Below, piece after piece: positions 45,436 to 56,612 of a stretch of DNA of 64,000 nt. The notes under the pieces are model-generated. The model did not search any database. It had not been told where the DNA came from and saw nothing but the letters and a program-made list of their open reading frames with translations. The position numbers were made by a program, and so were the translations under genes. Position 1 is the first letter of the stretch. Every line of letters starts with the position of its first letter. Source of the DNA: Limanda limanda. Its lineage: Eukaryota > Chordata > Actinopteri > Pleuronectiformes > Pleuronectidae. The stretch is taken from the NCBI RefSeq assembly GCF_963576545.1, contig NC_083649.1, forward strand, positions 3,637,906 to 3,701,905, in the 5' to 3' direction.

Positions 45436-46440
45436 AGTACAAGCAAGTGCAAAAAGTACTGAAATATTGTGCTCAAGTAAAAGTACCTTTACTTTGATGA
45501 AATTTTACTTAAGTACAAGTAAAAGTACCCATCTAAAAATCTACTCAAGTAAAAGTAAACAGTAGTTCATTTAAAATGTACTTTAAGTAAAAGTTACTAA
45601 GTTACTTCCAACAACTTGATGGGGTCCGTTGCTATACAGTGCAAAAAAGGACAAGGGCTCATAAATCCAATCCAAAAACAGTTATTTTTAATTTAAGGAG
45701 AATCTTTACAAATATAAATGCAAAGACATTAAACATGTCAAACATTAAACATTTAATGCACCGGCGGCTTGCATCGACTCCATCATCCACTCGATGCAGC
45801 ATCCACCATCAGTGTTGTGCAAGTTCACACCTCTCATGAACTAGTTCAAAGTTCAGTTCATACAAGTAAACATGAAAAGTTAACGTTCAAAGTTCAACAT
45901 TTAAATTCCCGAACTAGTTCGTAGTTCAGTTCATTTCATAGTTTTAAGGTGGAAATTGAGAATGAAAGACTTAACTTGTTTTTTTAAAGAACTTTATCCA
46001 TCACTACTCCTTGCCTTAAACTGTTCTTCATATGTATCAATTACTAAAATAATTTTTTTTTAATTTTGTTTTATAGCCTGTTTATTTATTCATACCCTGC
46101 AAACAAAAGGCACAACAAATCAAAGTTTTTGATACATTTATTTTGAAATGGCTACTTTTATTTTGAAAAGGTACTTCCTGAAAAATACGGAAAAGATCGC
46201 TACTGGCTGGTGTGCCACTGCAGTGAGAATTGCCTTGTGCCTTGAACTATGTTTTTTTTTTTACTCAGTAACGGATGTAATTTCCAATGTCGCGAAGTAC
46301 AATACTTCAGTCAAAATCTACTTAAGTAAAAGTAAAATTACCCATTTCAAAAACTACTCAAAAAATTACAATGTACACACAAAAACTACTCAATTACAGT
46401 AATGTGAGTAAATGTAATTTGTTACTTTACACCACTCAGT
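45436..46440 (-). mobile_element. Tol2-like hAT remnant with a nested repeat
   Basis: The right end, read on the minus strand, is GAGTGGTGTAAAGTAACAAA followed by TTACATTTACTCAC, closely resembling Tol2-type hAT ends (GAGGTGTAAAGTA). The left part has many AAGTAAAAGTAC units typical of such subterminal regions. A second repeat type, with GAACTAGTTCAAAGTTCAG and its inverse, is nested at about 45812-45945. No transposase frame remains and the left terminus is unclear. Confidence 0.65.
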
Positions 46441-46502
46441 ACAAGATGATGTCAACATTTATTCAGATTTCAAATATCAGATGTTTGTGGTCATGAGGTC
46501 GG

Positions 46503-46562
46503 AGGTGAGAGTCTGATCCCTCGTGCACAGTCCTGAAGGTGCACGAGGGATCAGTGTCACCT
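46503..46562. other. 60-nt near-perfect hairpin
   Basis: Left arm CTGATCCCTCGTGCAC (46513-46528) and right arm GTGCACGAGGGATCAG (46539-46554) pair perfectly over 16 bp around a 10-nt loop. Beyond an internal bulge the outer AGGTGA and TCACCT pair too. No repeat family is evident. It could be a small-RNA precursor, a DNA cruciform or the footprint of a short inverted duplication. Confidence 0.8.
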
Positions 46563-47734
46563 GCTGGAACCTCAGCAGGGAACCTCTTCATGCAGCGATC
46601 AGGTGTGTGGACATGAGGAAAGTTTGAGTTTTATGCTTTTAAAATTTTAATGCATCCCAGGCTGTTTGGAAATGTGTGTTATCCTCACACTACAGACAAG
46701 AGGATTAGACCTCTGACCCCTCTCTGTGAAATCAAACTTTTCAAACTTAGGTTCTGTTCTCTCATGGTCACACAACACCTCAGTGGAACTTGTCCTGTTC
46801 TTACATGATGAAAGTTATACAGTCTCTTGAGTCAGGGATTCTGTGGTGAGTTAAAAGGTCTAAAGAGTCTAAGATTTAAACAATTATGTGACATAGATCT
46901 TACATTTCATTCATTATCGTCTCATTCAGTCAGAAATTGAACTTTAATCTGCACAATCTCTGATGAATGTGTGTTTAAAGTTGTTGTTTTAAGCTGTAAA
47001 ACATTTGTTTACCGATGCGTTTTTTAACATCCAATCATGAATTTGTTTTCCTGAAAATCAATAACACGGATACTATGAGAGAGGAAGTGCAAACACATGA
47101 TTGTATTTATCTGTCACTTCTCGAATGCAGCTTCTCACCAAGTAAAAGTTCTGTGTTACTTTATATGAAATGTGAAGATGGACGTTGATAATTCACAGGA
47201 CACAGGAATGTAAAAAATAATGTTTTAGAATGTTTAACCTGATAAAATACAGTATGTTCATAGTATTTGTTGGTAAGAAACAAATCTGTGTGAAATCTAA
47301 CAGTATTTGGCTCCTGGACACTTGGCTCATAATCCACTGTACTTGAATCAAGATGTAAAACTCTAAATTAACGACTGACGTATGTCTAACTCCCATTTAG
47401 AACCTACAGCTGACAGATGTAGAAACTTCCAGGCTGTGAGTTCCTCCTCTTCCTCCTGTCGACAGCAGCTTCAGTCTGTCAGCTCCGAGTCGACAGAGTG
47501 AAACCAAACTGACGGATCTTTTATCGCTTTATCGTCCCTCAGCAGCTCCTCGTCTCTTCTTCCTCTAGTTTCTCCCTCACTCCTGCTCTCCTCCACCTCC
47601 TCTTCTATCATCTCCTCCTTCACATCTGCTCCTCTTTCTTTCCTTTCAGCCGTCCTTCTCTGTCACTGAGTGTGAATCTGTGTTGACATCCAGATTTGTT
47701 TGGAGACAGAATGACATCTTGTGAAGAAACACAA
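46563..47734. other. Intergenic, no supported gene
   Basis: AT-rich to about 47400, then pyrimidine-rich (CTCCTCCTT-type) to 47690. No supported gene. Confidence 0.4.
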
Positions 47735-47944
47735 TTTATTTACTTGCACATTCATTCAGAAACTGGCACACAGAGGAAAAACAGCAAACCTCAGCAGGGT
47801 CCAGATGTGCAGCTGCACCAGGGGGCCCTCGGGGACCCCCATCAACCGAGTGTCTGCTGCAGTGACGGGGGCCTGAGCGTGCAGCTCGCCCAGGGGGCCC
47901 AGCAGACCGACCTGATCAGCAGGCGGCGTCCAGAGCAAAGCCTG
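47735..47944 (-). CDS. Candidate terminal coding exon, unknown protein
   Basis: Read on the minus strand, an acceptor TCTCGTGTCCCAG (AG at 47946-47945) opens a phase-0 frame of 62 codons. It runs from QALLWTPPADQVGLLG to the stop TGA at 47756-47758, with AATAAA at 47740-47735. Codon choice (CTG, GTC, CAG, GGC, CCC) and GC content contrast sharply with the AT-rich flanks, as in a vertebrate exon. I do not recognise the protein and no upstream exon is clear beyond the (GT)n tract. The plus strand is also open here, so strand and coding status are uncertain; it could be a decayed exon. Confidence 0.35.
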
Positions 47945-47964
47945 CTGGGACACGAGATGGAGAC

Positions 47965-47966
<2 letters not shown>

Positions 47967-48054
<88 letters not shown>

Positions 48055-48114
48055 TGGTTTGACACACATGAACTCTGCCTTCATCACTTCGGTACCACTC
48101 GCCCTACCTCCTCA

Positions 48115-48165
<51 letters not shown>
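47967..48165. repeat. (GT)n then (CA)n, inverted arrangement
   Basis: GT at 47967-48053 and CA at 48115-48165, separated by 61 bp. The two tracts are complementary in one strand, so a transcript would fold into a long hairpin. Confidence 0.95.
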
Positions 48166-48167
<2 letters not shown>

Positions 48168-48618
48168 AGCGTCTCTTTGTTGTGCTCCTCAGCAGCACAG
48201 ATGTTGCAGGTGTTGTGAAGCCAGCGAGGTCACGACCTCCTGTCAATCATCTCAACCCACATTGTGAGAGGTCGAACACACAGATTCACATTCAGTAATT
48301 TGCTTTATTATTTCAGTGATGAAAATGATTCATTTTAAAGAGTTTTTGAGGATTTTAATGTTCATAAACAAATCTAACGATGAAGATGAAACATTTTCTC
48401 TCTGTGAGAAAATGTAATATTCACATTTCACATAATCTGGTTGAATAAAGTGTAAATGAGATGGAAAAAGTAATAGAAAGGTGGAAGTTTTTCATTCACA
48501 TTAACTCAAGTTACACTCGTGAAAACATTTCACCTTAAAAGAGACCAAAGACCTTCAGTGGAAGTGAGGAATCAATGAGATTTATTCTACTAATCTAAAG
48601 GTAACTAGTATAAGTGAA
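48166..48618. other. Intergenic, no supported gene
   Basis: AT-rich from 48290; nothing seen. Confidence 0.5.
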
Positions 48619-48987
48619 AAGGCAGAAAAACATCCTTTCAATCATAATTTAGTCATTTGGTGATTTCTTGATTTAAATATCATATCATTAACGGGACACA
48701 CACTTGTGTCCCCAACTTGAGGAATTGCCTTTTGTGTTTCAATGCGATTTCCACAACTTCATTTTTATCTCACTTCTCAAGACACATATTTATAAAGAAG
48801 CTTTTATCTTGTGATGTCTGCTGCTTTTAATATCTGTTTCTTTATTATTTCTTTATTACTATTCTGACTGTTTATGATTTTTGTACTGTTTGATGTAAAG
48901 AGCTCACTCGTATTGAAAAGTGCTAAACAAATAAAGTTCCTATTCTTATTCTTACTAAAGAACAAACAAATTCAGCTCGATCATGAT

Positions 48988-49379
48988 TAGGGTTGCAAAA
49001 GTCCGGGGATATTCAAACTTGGAAGCTTTCCATGGGAATTAACAGGAAGTAACTGGAAATGTTGTGGGTAATTTATACTAACTGTATTAACCTTGTCATA
49101 TACTGACATAAATATAAACATTTTGTTTTGTTATAGGCTGATTTGAGTCCTGAGGAAACTTTGGGCACTTGACTATATGCTTCTGCATCGTTGTGTCATT
49201 CTTAACATAGGTCTTTGCACAGTATTTGCAAATGTACACAGCCTTTCCTTCTACATTGGATGAGGTGAAATGTCTCCACACATGAGATTTATTTATTTTT
49301 TCAAAATTCCCAAAATTCCCGAGCTTAACTTCCCATGGAAAGTTTCTGGAAAGTTTCCGGAAATTTACCGGAAACCCTA
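48988..49379 (-). mobile_element. BED-finger hAT-like MITE, complete copy A
   Basis: The ends are TAGGGTTGC and GGAAACCCTA (inverted). It is 392 bp long, flanked by ATCATGAT at 48980-48987 and 49380-49387, a perfect 8-bp duplication. Subterminal arms share CTTTCCATGGGAA. A minus frame (49281-49096) begins MWRHFTSSNVEGKAVYICKY and keeps the BED pattern W-x-H-F, C-x2-C and H-x4-C. This is a DNA-binding zinc finger usually at the start of hAT transposases, but the catalytic part is absent. Confidence 0.88.
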
Positions 49380-49900
49380 ATCATGATAGGATAAAGTGAT
49401 GATAATGGATGTTTGGATGTTTTCAACATTTGCTCGACACATGTTAGTAAATTAAATCTTTAATTGCTTAACGACCCTGAGAGTTCGTCTTCCAGGTCTC
49501 ATCCAGATGTTTCGCTCGTCGCTGCACGAAACTTTTCATAAAGTCACATTTGTGCGTTTGACAAAAACTCAACAAGCCCCGAACTCACCTAGCATGAGTC
49601 GCCACACGAAAAGGCATAATTACATCCTTTTAATCATTATTTAGTCATTTGGTGATTTCTTTATTTAAATCTCACTTTATTATTATCTCACTTCTTAAGA
49701 CACATCTTTATAAAGAAGCTTTTATCTTGTGATGTCTATTACTTTTAATATCTGTTTCTTTATTACTGTTGTTATTGTGATTCTTAATGAGTTTCATATT
49801 GTTTGTTGTAAAGAGCTCACTGGTATTGAAAAGTGCTAAACTGATAAAGTTCTTATTCTCATTTTTACTAAAGAAGAAACAAATTCAGCTCGATCATGAT

Positions 49901-50322
49901 TAGGGTTGCAAAAGTCCGGGGATATTCAAACTTGGAAGCTTTCCATGGGAATTAACAGGAATTAACAGGAATATACGGGAATTAACAGGAATAAACTGGA
50001 AATGTTGTGGGTAATTTATACTAACTGTATTTACCTTGTCATATACAGACATAAATATAAACATTGTGTTTTGTCATAGGCTGATTTGAGCCCTGAGGAA
50101 ACTTTGGGCACTTGACTATATGCTTCTGCATCTTTGTGTCATTCTTAACATAGGTCTTTGCACAGTATTTGCAAATGTACACAGCCTTTCCTTCTACATT
50201 GGATGAGGTGAAATGTCTCCACACATGAGATTTATTTATTTTTTCAAAATTCCCAAAATTCCCGAGCTTAACTTCCCATGGAAAGTTTCTGGAAAGTTTC
50301 CGGAAATTTACCGGAAACCCTA
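49901..50322 (-). mobile_element. BED-finger hAT-like MITE, complete copy B
   Basis: Same ends and the same 8-bp ATCATGAT flanks (49893-49900, 50323-50330). It is 422 bp, longer than copy A because it has extra AACAGGAAT/ATACGGGAAT units. The finger frame (50224-50039) is intact, with a few substitutions against copy A. It was duplicated together with its flanks rather than inserted independently. Confidence 0.88.
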
Positions 50323-50569
50323 ATCATGATAGGATAAAGTGATGATAATGGATGTTTGGATGTTTCCAACATCAGCTCGACACATGTTAGTAAATTAAAT
50401 CTTTAATTGCTTAACGACCCTGAGAGTTCGTCTTCCACGTCTCATCCAGATGTTTCACTCGTCGCTGCACGGAACTTCTCAGAAAGTCGTTCTAACATTT
50501 GAACGTTTGACAGAAACTCAACAAGCCCCAAACTCACTTTGCATGAGCCGCCACACACGAGCAAAATCA

Positions 50570-51050
50570 CAAAACGCTCCGATAATTAAATGAAGGATCT
50601 GAGTTCCTCCTCCAGCTTCTGAATCACACGCTGAATCTTCCCGACACTTGACATTCACCGCACGCCGCCAAAAACACACACCTGGCTCGACCGGAGCAAT
50701 TTTCAATTTCCATTCCTGATTCCTGACCTCTGATAATTGGCGAGCCGGCTGACTGATGGCTGCCCGAGCGTGCCGCCGGCCTCCTGTCACCTGCAGCAGC
50801 GCGGGCCCGCCGGTGAATTATTAATGTCTAATATCATTATGTAGGCACTGCTTGTCATAACAATCTAGTCGAGTGGAGGGAAACTCAATCTGCCGCCCCG
50901 GCCCCGGCTCAGACAATGCTTCTTAATTATTGATACGGACTAATTGGCGACAGGATTCGCGGGGCACAGTTACTTTTGTTCCTCTCGCAGCTCGATCTGC
51001 TCCTTCAAGAAACAATCTGATTAGGAGTTCAGCGCCCCCCCGACGGCCCC
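50570..51050. promoter_or_regulatory. Strong candidate conserved noncoding block
   Basis: Non-repetitive and GC-rich, studded with TAAT cores: CCGATAATTAAATGAAGG (50579-50596), CTGATAATTGGCGAGC, GGTGAATTATTAATGTC (50811-50827), CTTCTTAATTATTGATAC and ACTAATTGGCGAC (two TAATTGGCGA copies near 50733 and 50940). This composition is typical of deeply conserved developmental enhancers. No coding frame shows support; the 90-codon minus frame overlaps it. Confidence 0.4.
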
Positions 51051-51463
51051 ATGTCAGCAAATTAGCAGGGAGGACGACCCCGCTCGCCCCTCTCTCTCTC
51101 TCCCTCTATCTACACCTGGCTTCCTCTCTCACCTCTCCTCCTCCTTCCTTTCTCATCTACCTCTTTTTCCTCTTTTCACTCAGAATTTAAGATTCTCCTC
51201 CTCCTCCTCCTCTCGTCACCTCGACATCGGACACCGGTTAATTAAACCGGGACAGGGAGGACGAGCTGGAGAGAGGATGGAGGTGAGAGAGAGGGTGGCG
51301 GGGGGGTTAATAGGGTTTAATTAGGGTCAGTGTGAGGGTGTGAGGCGGTGGTCTGTGAGGTCATCGACTCGGCTTTCATGTTTTTAACATTCATTACCAC
51401 ACGGTGTCACATCAGCCTCAGTGCTCAGTGAGGAACCTCAGCAGGACTCACACATCTGGAGAC
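51051..51463. other. Pyrimidine-rich, then mixed intergenic
   Basis: CT-rich DNA at 51090-51220, then unremarkable. No gene. Confidence 0.5.
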
Positions 51464-51970
51464 TTCACACCTGAGCTGAGGGACGAACGACAACAACAGA
51501 GCAGCGGTGACAACAAGTTTTAAACAAACAAAATCAACAAGTTCATCCAAATGAAAACAATACGATTTGAGACAAGAACCAAACAGTCACCAGGAGGAAG
51601 TCCTTTTCTAAAACGTATTCCTCCACCAGGGCAACAGTCCAATCAATTCAAATCAAGCTGCACCAAATCACTCATAGATGTCAGGTCTGTAAATACCTCC
51701 ACCTCTGCATCTGGCATTCACACCTGAGCTGAGGGACGAACGACAACAACAGAACAGCGGTGACAACAAGTTTTAAACAAACAAAATCAACAAGTTCTCC
51801 AAATGAAAACAATACGATATGAGACAAGAATCAAACAACAGTGTTTTCTGATCCATTACCAGGAGGATAGAGCTTGTTCCTCCGTCAAGGCCCAATACTA
51901 CAATCAATTAAAATCAAGCTGCACCAAATCACTCATAGAAGACAGGTCTGTATATATTTCCACCTCTTCT
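51464..51970. repeat. Tandem duplication, two copies of about 253 bp
   Basis: TTCACACCTGAGCTGAGG begins at 51464 and again at 51717. Shared blocks include GACAACAAGTTTTAAACAAA and AAATCAAGCTGCACCAAATC. The second copy carries small insertions. No coding content. Confidence 0.93.
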
Positions 51971-52099
51971 CAGATCAGTCAGGATTGATATTAATACCAG
52001 GTCTGATAATACAATAATGAGTAACAATTAGAATTGATTTGTTGTGACAGCACGGCTTTAAATTAGGAATCGACCTCCAGGCCTAAAGCTAAATTACAG

Positions 52100-52370
52100 C
52101 TACCAGTGTTTTTGTTAATTGGTTGACCTCTAATGCTGAAGTGTCCTTGAGCAAGACACTGAAGATAGAGACAGTGTTGCACATAGAATCAGTGTGTGAA
52201 CATGTGTGTGAACATGTGTGTGAACATGTGTGTGAACATGTGTGTGAACATGTGTGTGAACATGTGTGTGAACATGTGTGTGAAAAACAAAACTGTAAAG
52301 AGCTTTGAGAGTTAATCAAGACTAGGAAAGATCCTTATGAATACAAACTAATACAAATTTACCACAACAC
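52100..52370 (+). mobile_element. SINE-like 3' half with an internal 12-bp minisatellite
   Basis: GAAGTGTCCTTGAGCAAGAC and, after the array, GTAAAGAGCTTTGAGAGTTA then ATCAAGACTAG belong to a common fish repeat whose sister is at 2830-3085. Between them (GTGTGAACATGT)n, about eight copies at 52192-52284, has expanded from the GTGAATG-type core of the element. The CEHV-type peptide frames are artefacts. Confidence 0.65.
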
Positions 52371-52900
52371 AAACTCAGCTCAGCAGATGATAATGAAACC
52401 TGGACTCTGTTCTATTCTCTTTGTTTGTCTGGAGGATTTGTGCTAACACTAGATTACGTGAACTTTGGTGGATTAAAGTACATTTAAGTGCAGATCCAGG
52501 AATTTTTTATGATTTTTAAAATTGGGAGATTTACAACATTTTCAATAATTCATGGATCTTAATGAAATAAATCAGGCTCATTTAGAGAGAGGGTGATTTG
52601 CAGCAGCTTGATTTGATTCGATAGACTGATGGATACTGGTGGAGCAATGAGATCTTTACCTTTGTTTTTCATTCAGGCCTCAGTTCAGGTTTATTGTTAT
52701 TATTATTATAGAAGAGGTTTATTTCAGGTAAATCCATGACGTGGCCTCTGGGGCTCAGAAACACCAACTTGACCTGTGATGACCTCTGACCTCTGCTAAT
52801 ACAGGTAAAAATAAATCATTCACTTGCTTGTTTCTCTGAGTCGAGATGAATCTTTAATCTGAGAGCAAACCTGCAGTGGAGGGATGGGAGAGAGGCTGGG
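52371..52900. other. Intergenic, no supported gene
   Basis: AT-rich DNA; nothing seen. Confidence 0.5.
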
Positions 52901-52904
52901 TTTC

Positions 52905-53163
<259 letters not shown>

Positions 53164-53270
53164 AAGACTTTACTTTCACCACAGGAGACCCAGGACCACA
53201 CAGCTTTGAAGTTCAGCCCGTGTGTGTGTAATGTTGTGTGTGTAATGTTGTGTGTGTGTAATGTTGTGTG

Positions 53271-53645
53271 CAATAAAGAATGTGTTAACATTTGTGTTCT
53301 GATGTTGTGCGTCTGCAATATTTGTGTTGATTCATAGCAAAACAATGTACAGATTTCTCTCAGCATGTTCACTTATATTACTTTTAATCAAGTTTGACAT
53401 TTTTTAACAGAGATATATAGATGGGATGTGACGTTAAATGTTTGTATTCTTTATTTATCAATGTTTTAGCTGCACAGTTGTGGGTGAAACATTAACTTGT
53501 GTTCACATTTCATTCATTGTGTTGCAAAAATTGCCTGAAGCCTCAAACACAGAAACTGAAAAATACCTATTCATCATTAAAAAGCCAGTTTTACATGAAC
53601 AGAAGCACATGAGTCATTCAAAGGCTTATGAACATGTCATGTAAC
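53271..53645. other. Intergenic, no supported gene
   Basis: AT-rich; nothing seen. Confidence 0.5.
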
Positions 53646-54020
53646 CTTTTATTTCTTTAGTCACAACGAGAGAAGTTGCACATTGCAGCTGTAGATGTTG
53701 TCAGAGACAAGTCGCTCGTCTCTGTGTCGTCCACAGTGTCATCAGCCGTGAAGACGACATAGAGAGACGATGAAGACGAGTTGTTCACGGAGGAAAAGGC
53801 CGAACACTCGACTGCCTGATTCCTCCGCTCGTCTCTGCAAGAACAAGACCGCTGCTGGCGAGGAAACGGTCCGAGCTTCTGAATTAAAGCAGCTACAATA
53901 TTCAAACATTGTCTGCAAAATGAGACGGGCACTTGCAAATTTAATGGGACGAGTCTTTGTGAAAAATTAAAGCTTTGTTCAGTCGTATCATCGCCGGCGA
54001 ATTCCCCTTCAAGCCGATCG
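53646..54020. promoter_or_regulatory. Candidate conserved noncoding block
   Basis: GC-balanced, non-repetitive, with GCACTTGCAAATTTAATGGG (53929-53948) and GTATCATCGCCGGCGAATTC (53983-54002). Both strands are open for some distance (66 codons plus, part of 175 minus), but neither frame shows a domain. Confidence 0.25.
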
Positions 54021-54144
54021 CTGACACTCGTGTTTGCTTTTCTTCTTCTCTGCTTTGTTGCAGTGATTCGGTGAAATAAAACTAAACACAACCCTGGACA
54101 TTTCAGAGTTAAAGTGCATCTGTAGTTGTGCTGTTTGTCCACAC

Positions 54145-54145
54145 A

Positions 54146-54186
<41 letters not shown>

Positions 54187-54378
54187 CTCTTATCCATCAG
54201 ACGAGCAGAGACAAACACATGAGATGGAAGCCTTCGTTTCTTTGCCAGCTGAAATATTAATTTTCTTTAAACATGCTGTCAAATGCAAAGACGGCAGACG
54301 TCTGAAAGTAGGGCAGCGCTGCAGCTGGCGGAGAGAGAGGTCGAACAACATCAGAGAGAGAGAGAGGGAGAGAGAGAG

Positions 54379-54436
<58 letters not shown>

Positions 54437-54470
54437 AGAGGGAGAGAGACAGAGAGAGAGAGAGGGAGAA
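54145..54470. repeat. (CA)n and (GA)n microsatellites
   Basis: CA at 54145-54186 and GA-rich at 54352-54470 with GGGAG and CGAG interruptions. Confidence 0.95.
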
Positions 54471-55538
54471 AGAATCTGCAAAACAAACAGACGCCCTCGC
54501 ACACAGACAGAGAGGAAGTGGACACATTTATATATTTACAAACGAACTTTCATAATGATAACTGATAAATATATTTATCAATATTTTAAGTTGAGATGTG
54601 TGAGGTCATCAGGTATTGTTAAGAAGCAGGAAGTCACTGCTGCGGATCAATAAATCCTAAAATATATGAAATAATACATATTTTAAATCATATATAGGTG
54701 AACGGAGAGATGAGGGTGATTTCAATCTACACAATCCAGCTAGAAAGTCTCACATTAATTTGACCGACAGTAAATTCTCATATAAAATGTAAGATTAATT
54801 AATAATGACCAGATCTCGAGGCTGTGGCCACTGTGAACAAATTAAGATGATAAAAGTCAGGTCAAAATAAATGAATCAATCATCTACAGCCACCGACACC
54901 ACAGATCTAATCCATTAGTGTAATGTTAGAATGAAATCTTATCATATATAAATAAATATGTATATCTCAAGCCGCAAACACAACCTATTCCTTCAAATTA
55001 AAAGCTTTGCTGTAAAGTGAAGGCTGCAGGACTTTTAAAGTGAAAAACCTGAGGGGAAGTGTTGAGTTTCATTCAGGGGAAGCGTCTGTGATCAATTGGT
55101 GTTTGTGGAAATATCACTGAATTCATGAAGAGGTGAACAAGCAAATTTTATATTTTTATGAAGTTGAGAAAAGAGGAGAATTAAAGATGACGTCACATTG
55201 TTGAACAGGAACAGACAAGAGGAGTCGATCACAGAGGATGAAAACAATCCACCGGTTTGAATCCACTCGCTCTGAAGAGAAAGTTAAACCTTATAACTGT
55301 TAAACAATAAGTCAAACAGCTTTTACACTTCCTGGTTCAGGTTTGTAGTTCTTCTGTCTCACCTGAGTCTCTTCACCTGATTGGCTGCTGGACTCTTTTC
55401 AAAATAAGAAAACTGAATGGTCCTGTTTTTTTTTTATTCCTGATCCATAATGGCTGAACCTCTCTGCTGGATATTAAATGTGGCTTAAGTGTGTTCACTT
55501 TAAGGTGGCAGGGAGTGGTCTGCACCATATGGGATATA

Positions 55539-55540
<2 letters not shown>
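54471..55540. other. Intergenic, no supported gene
   Basis: Very AT-rich; no frame or repeat stands out. Confidence 0.5.
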
Positions 55541-55621
<81 letters not shown>

Positions 55622-55735
55622 CCATAACAGGCTGGTGGTACAGTGCCATTCTGTACAGTGTCCAACACTCACACACACACACATATGGGCTTTCTCTAAG
55701 TGGCACTCTCCGTCTCCGGCCCTTTCACATGTGCA

Positions 55736-55785
<50 letters not shown>

Positions 55786-55789
55786 CACA

Positions 55790-55827
<38 letters not shown>

Positions 55828-56004
55828 AGAACCCATGCATGCAACACACTCTCTGTATGGAGACGACATCAGCACCACGTAAGGAATGAGGGAAGACACA
55901 GGGGATGTCTGCACTGAATCACACACACTCACACACACTCACACACACACACACACACACGCACACACACGCGCACACACACTCACACTCACACACACGC
56001 ACAC
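55541..56004. repeat. (GT)n then two (CA)n microsatellites
   Basis: GT at 55541-55620, CA at 55737-55826 and CA at 55921-56004 with CTC and GC interruptions. The GT and CA tracts form another complementary pair about 115 bp apart. Confidence 0.95.
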
Positions 56005-56019
56005 GCATGTGCTAATGCC

Positions 56020-56135
56020 GCCCCCCCGCTGGCCTCTGTGGAATAGCCATGTCACAATCAAGAGGCTCCCTCGGCCTAATCTGCTTTTTAAGGCCGCGCC
56101 ACAAACACTCATCTGCATAATCGGGACGACAAGTG
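56020..56135. promoter_or_regulatory. Candidate conserved noncoding block
   Basis: GAATAGCCATGTCACAATCA, GGCCTAATCTGC and CATCTGCATAATCGGG (56110-56125), the last with a GCATAAT POU-like core, in GC-balanced DNA between simple repeats. Confidence 0.28.
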
Positions 56136-56268
56136 TGGAGAGGGTGAAAGAGCAACAGAGGGAGGGGAGGACGGAGAGAGAGGATGGAGGGAGGAGGAGA
56201 AGGATGAAAGACAAGGAGGCCAGGGCGAGCGGGTCGGGTGAGAGGATGGAGGGAGGTTATACCGACGA

Positions 56269-56425
56269 GGGGGGGGGGGGGGGGGGGGGAGAGAGGGAGG
56301 AAGAGCGGAGCGGTGACAGGGAAAGAAGAGAAGTGGGATGAGAGATGAAAAGGAGGAGGAGAGAGGTGAGGGAGGAAAGGAGGGAGGAGGGGTGGCCGTG
56401 ATGAGAGAGAGGCCAGAGGAAGTTA

Positions 56426-56475
<50 letters not shown>

Positions 56476-56612
56476 AGCTTAAGGTGTGTGTCAGATATTG
56501 GTTATGACAGTCACACCTGCCGCCCCTCCTCACCCCTCACCTCTCCTCCTCCTCCTCCTCCTCCTCCTCCTCCTCCTCTTCCTCCTCCTCCTCCTCCTCC
56601 TCCTCCTCCTCC
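56269..56612. repeat. G-run, (GT)n and (CTC)n tracts
   Basis: A G run of about 20 at 56270-56289 inside purine-rich DNA, GT at 56429-56474 and (CTC/CTT)n at 56540-56612; (TTC)n follows at about 56723-56744. Confidence 0.95.

Larger units (their letters stand above)
48619..50560. repeat. Tandem segmental duplication, two units of about 950 bp
   Basis: Unit 1 (about 48619-49610) and unit 2 (about 49611-50560) share flanks such as TTTAGTCATTTGGTGATTTC, CTTTTATCTTGTGATGTCT, GTAAAGAGCTCACT(C/G)GTATT and GACCCTGAGAGTTCGTCTTC. Each holds one BED-finger MITE at the same place. Unit 1 has an extra segment near 48690-48770. The shared target site shows that the MITE inserted before the duplication. 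Confidence 0.9.
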
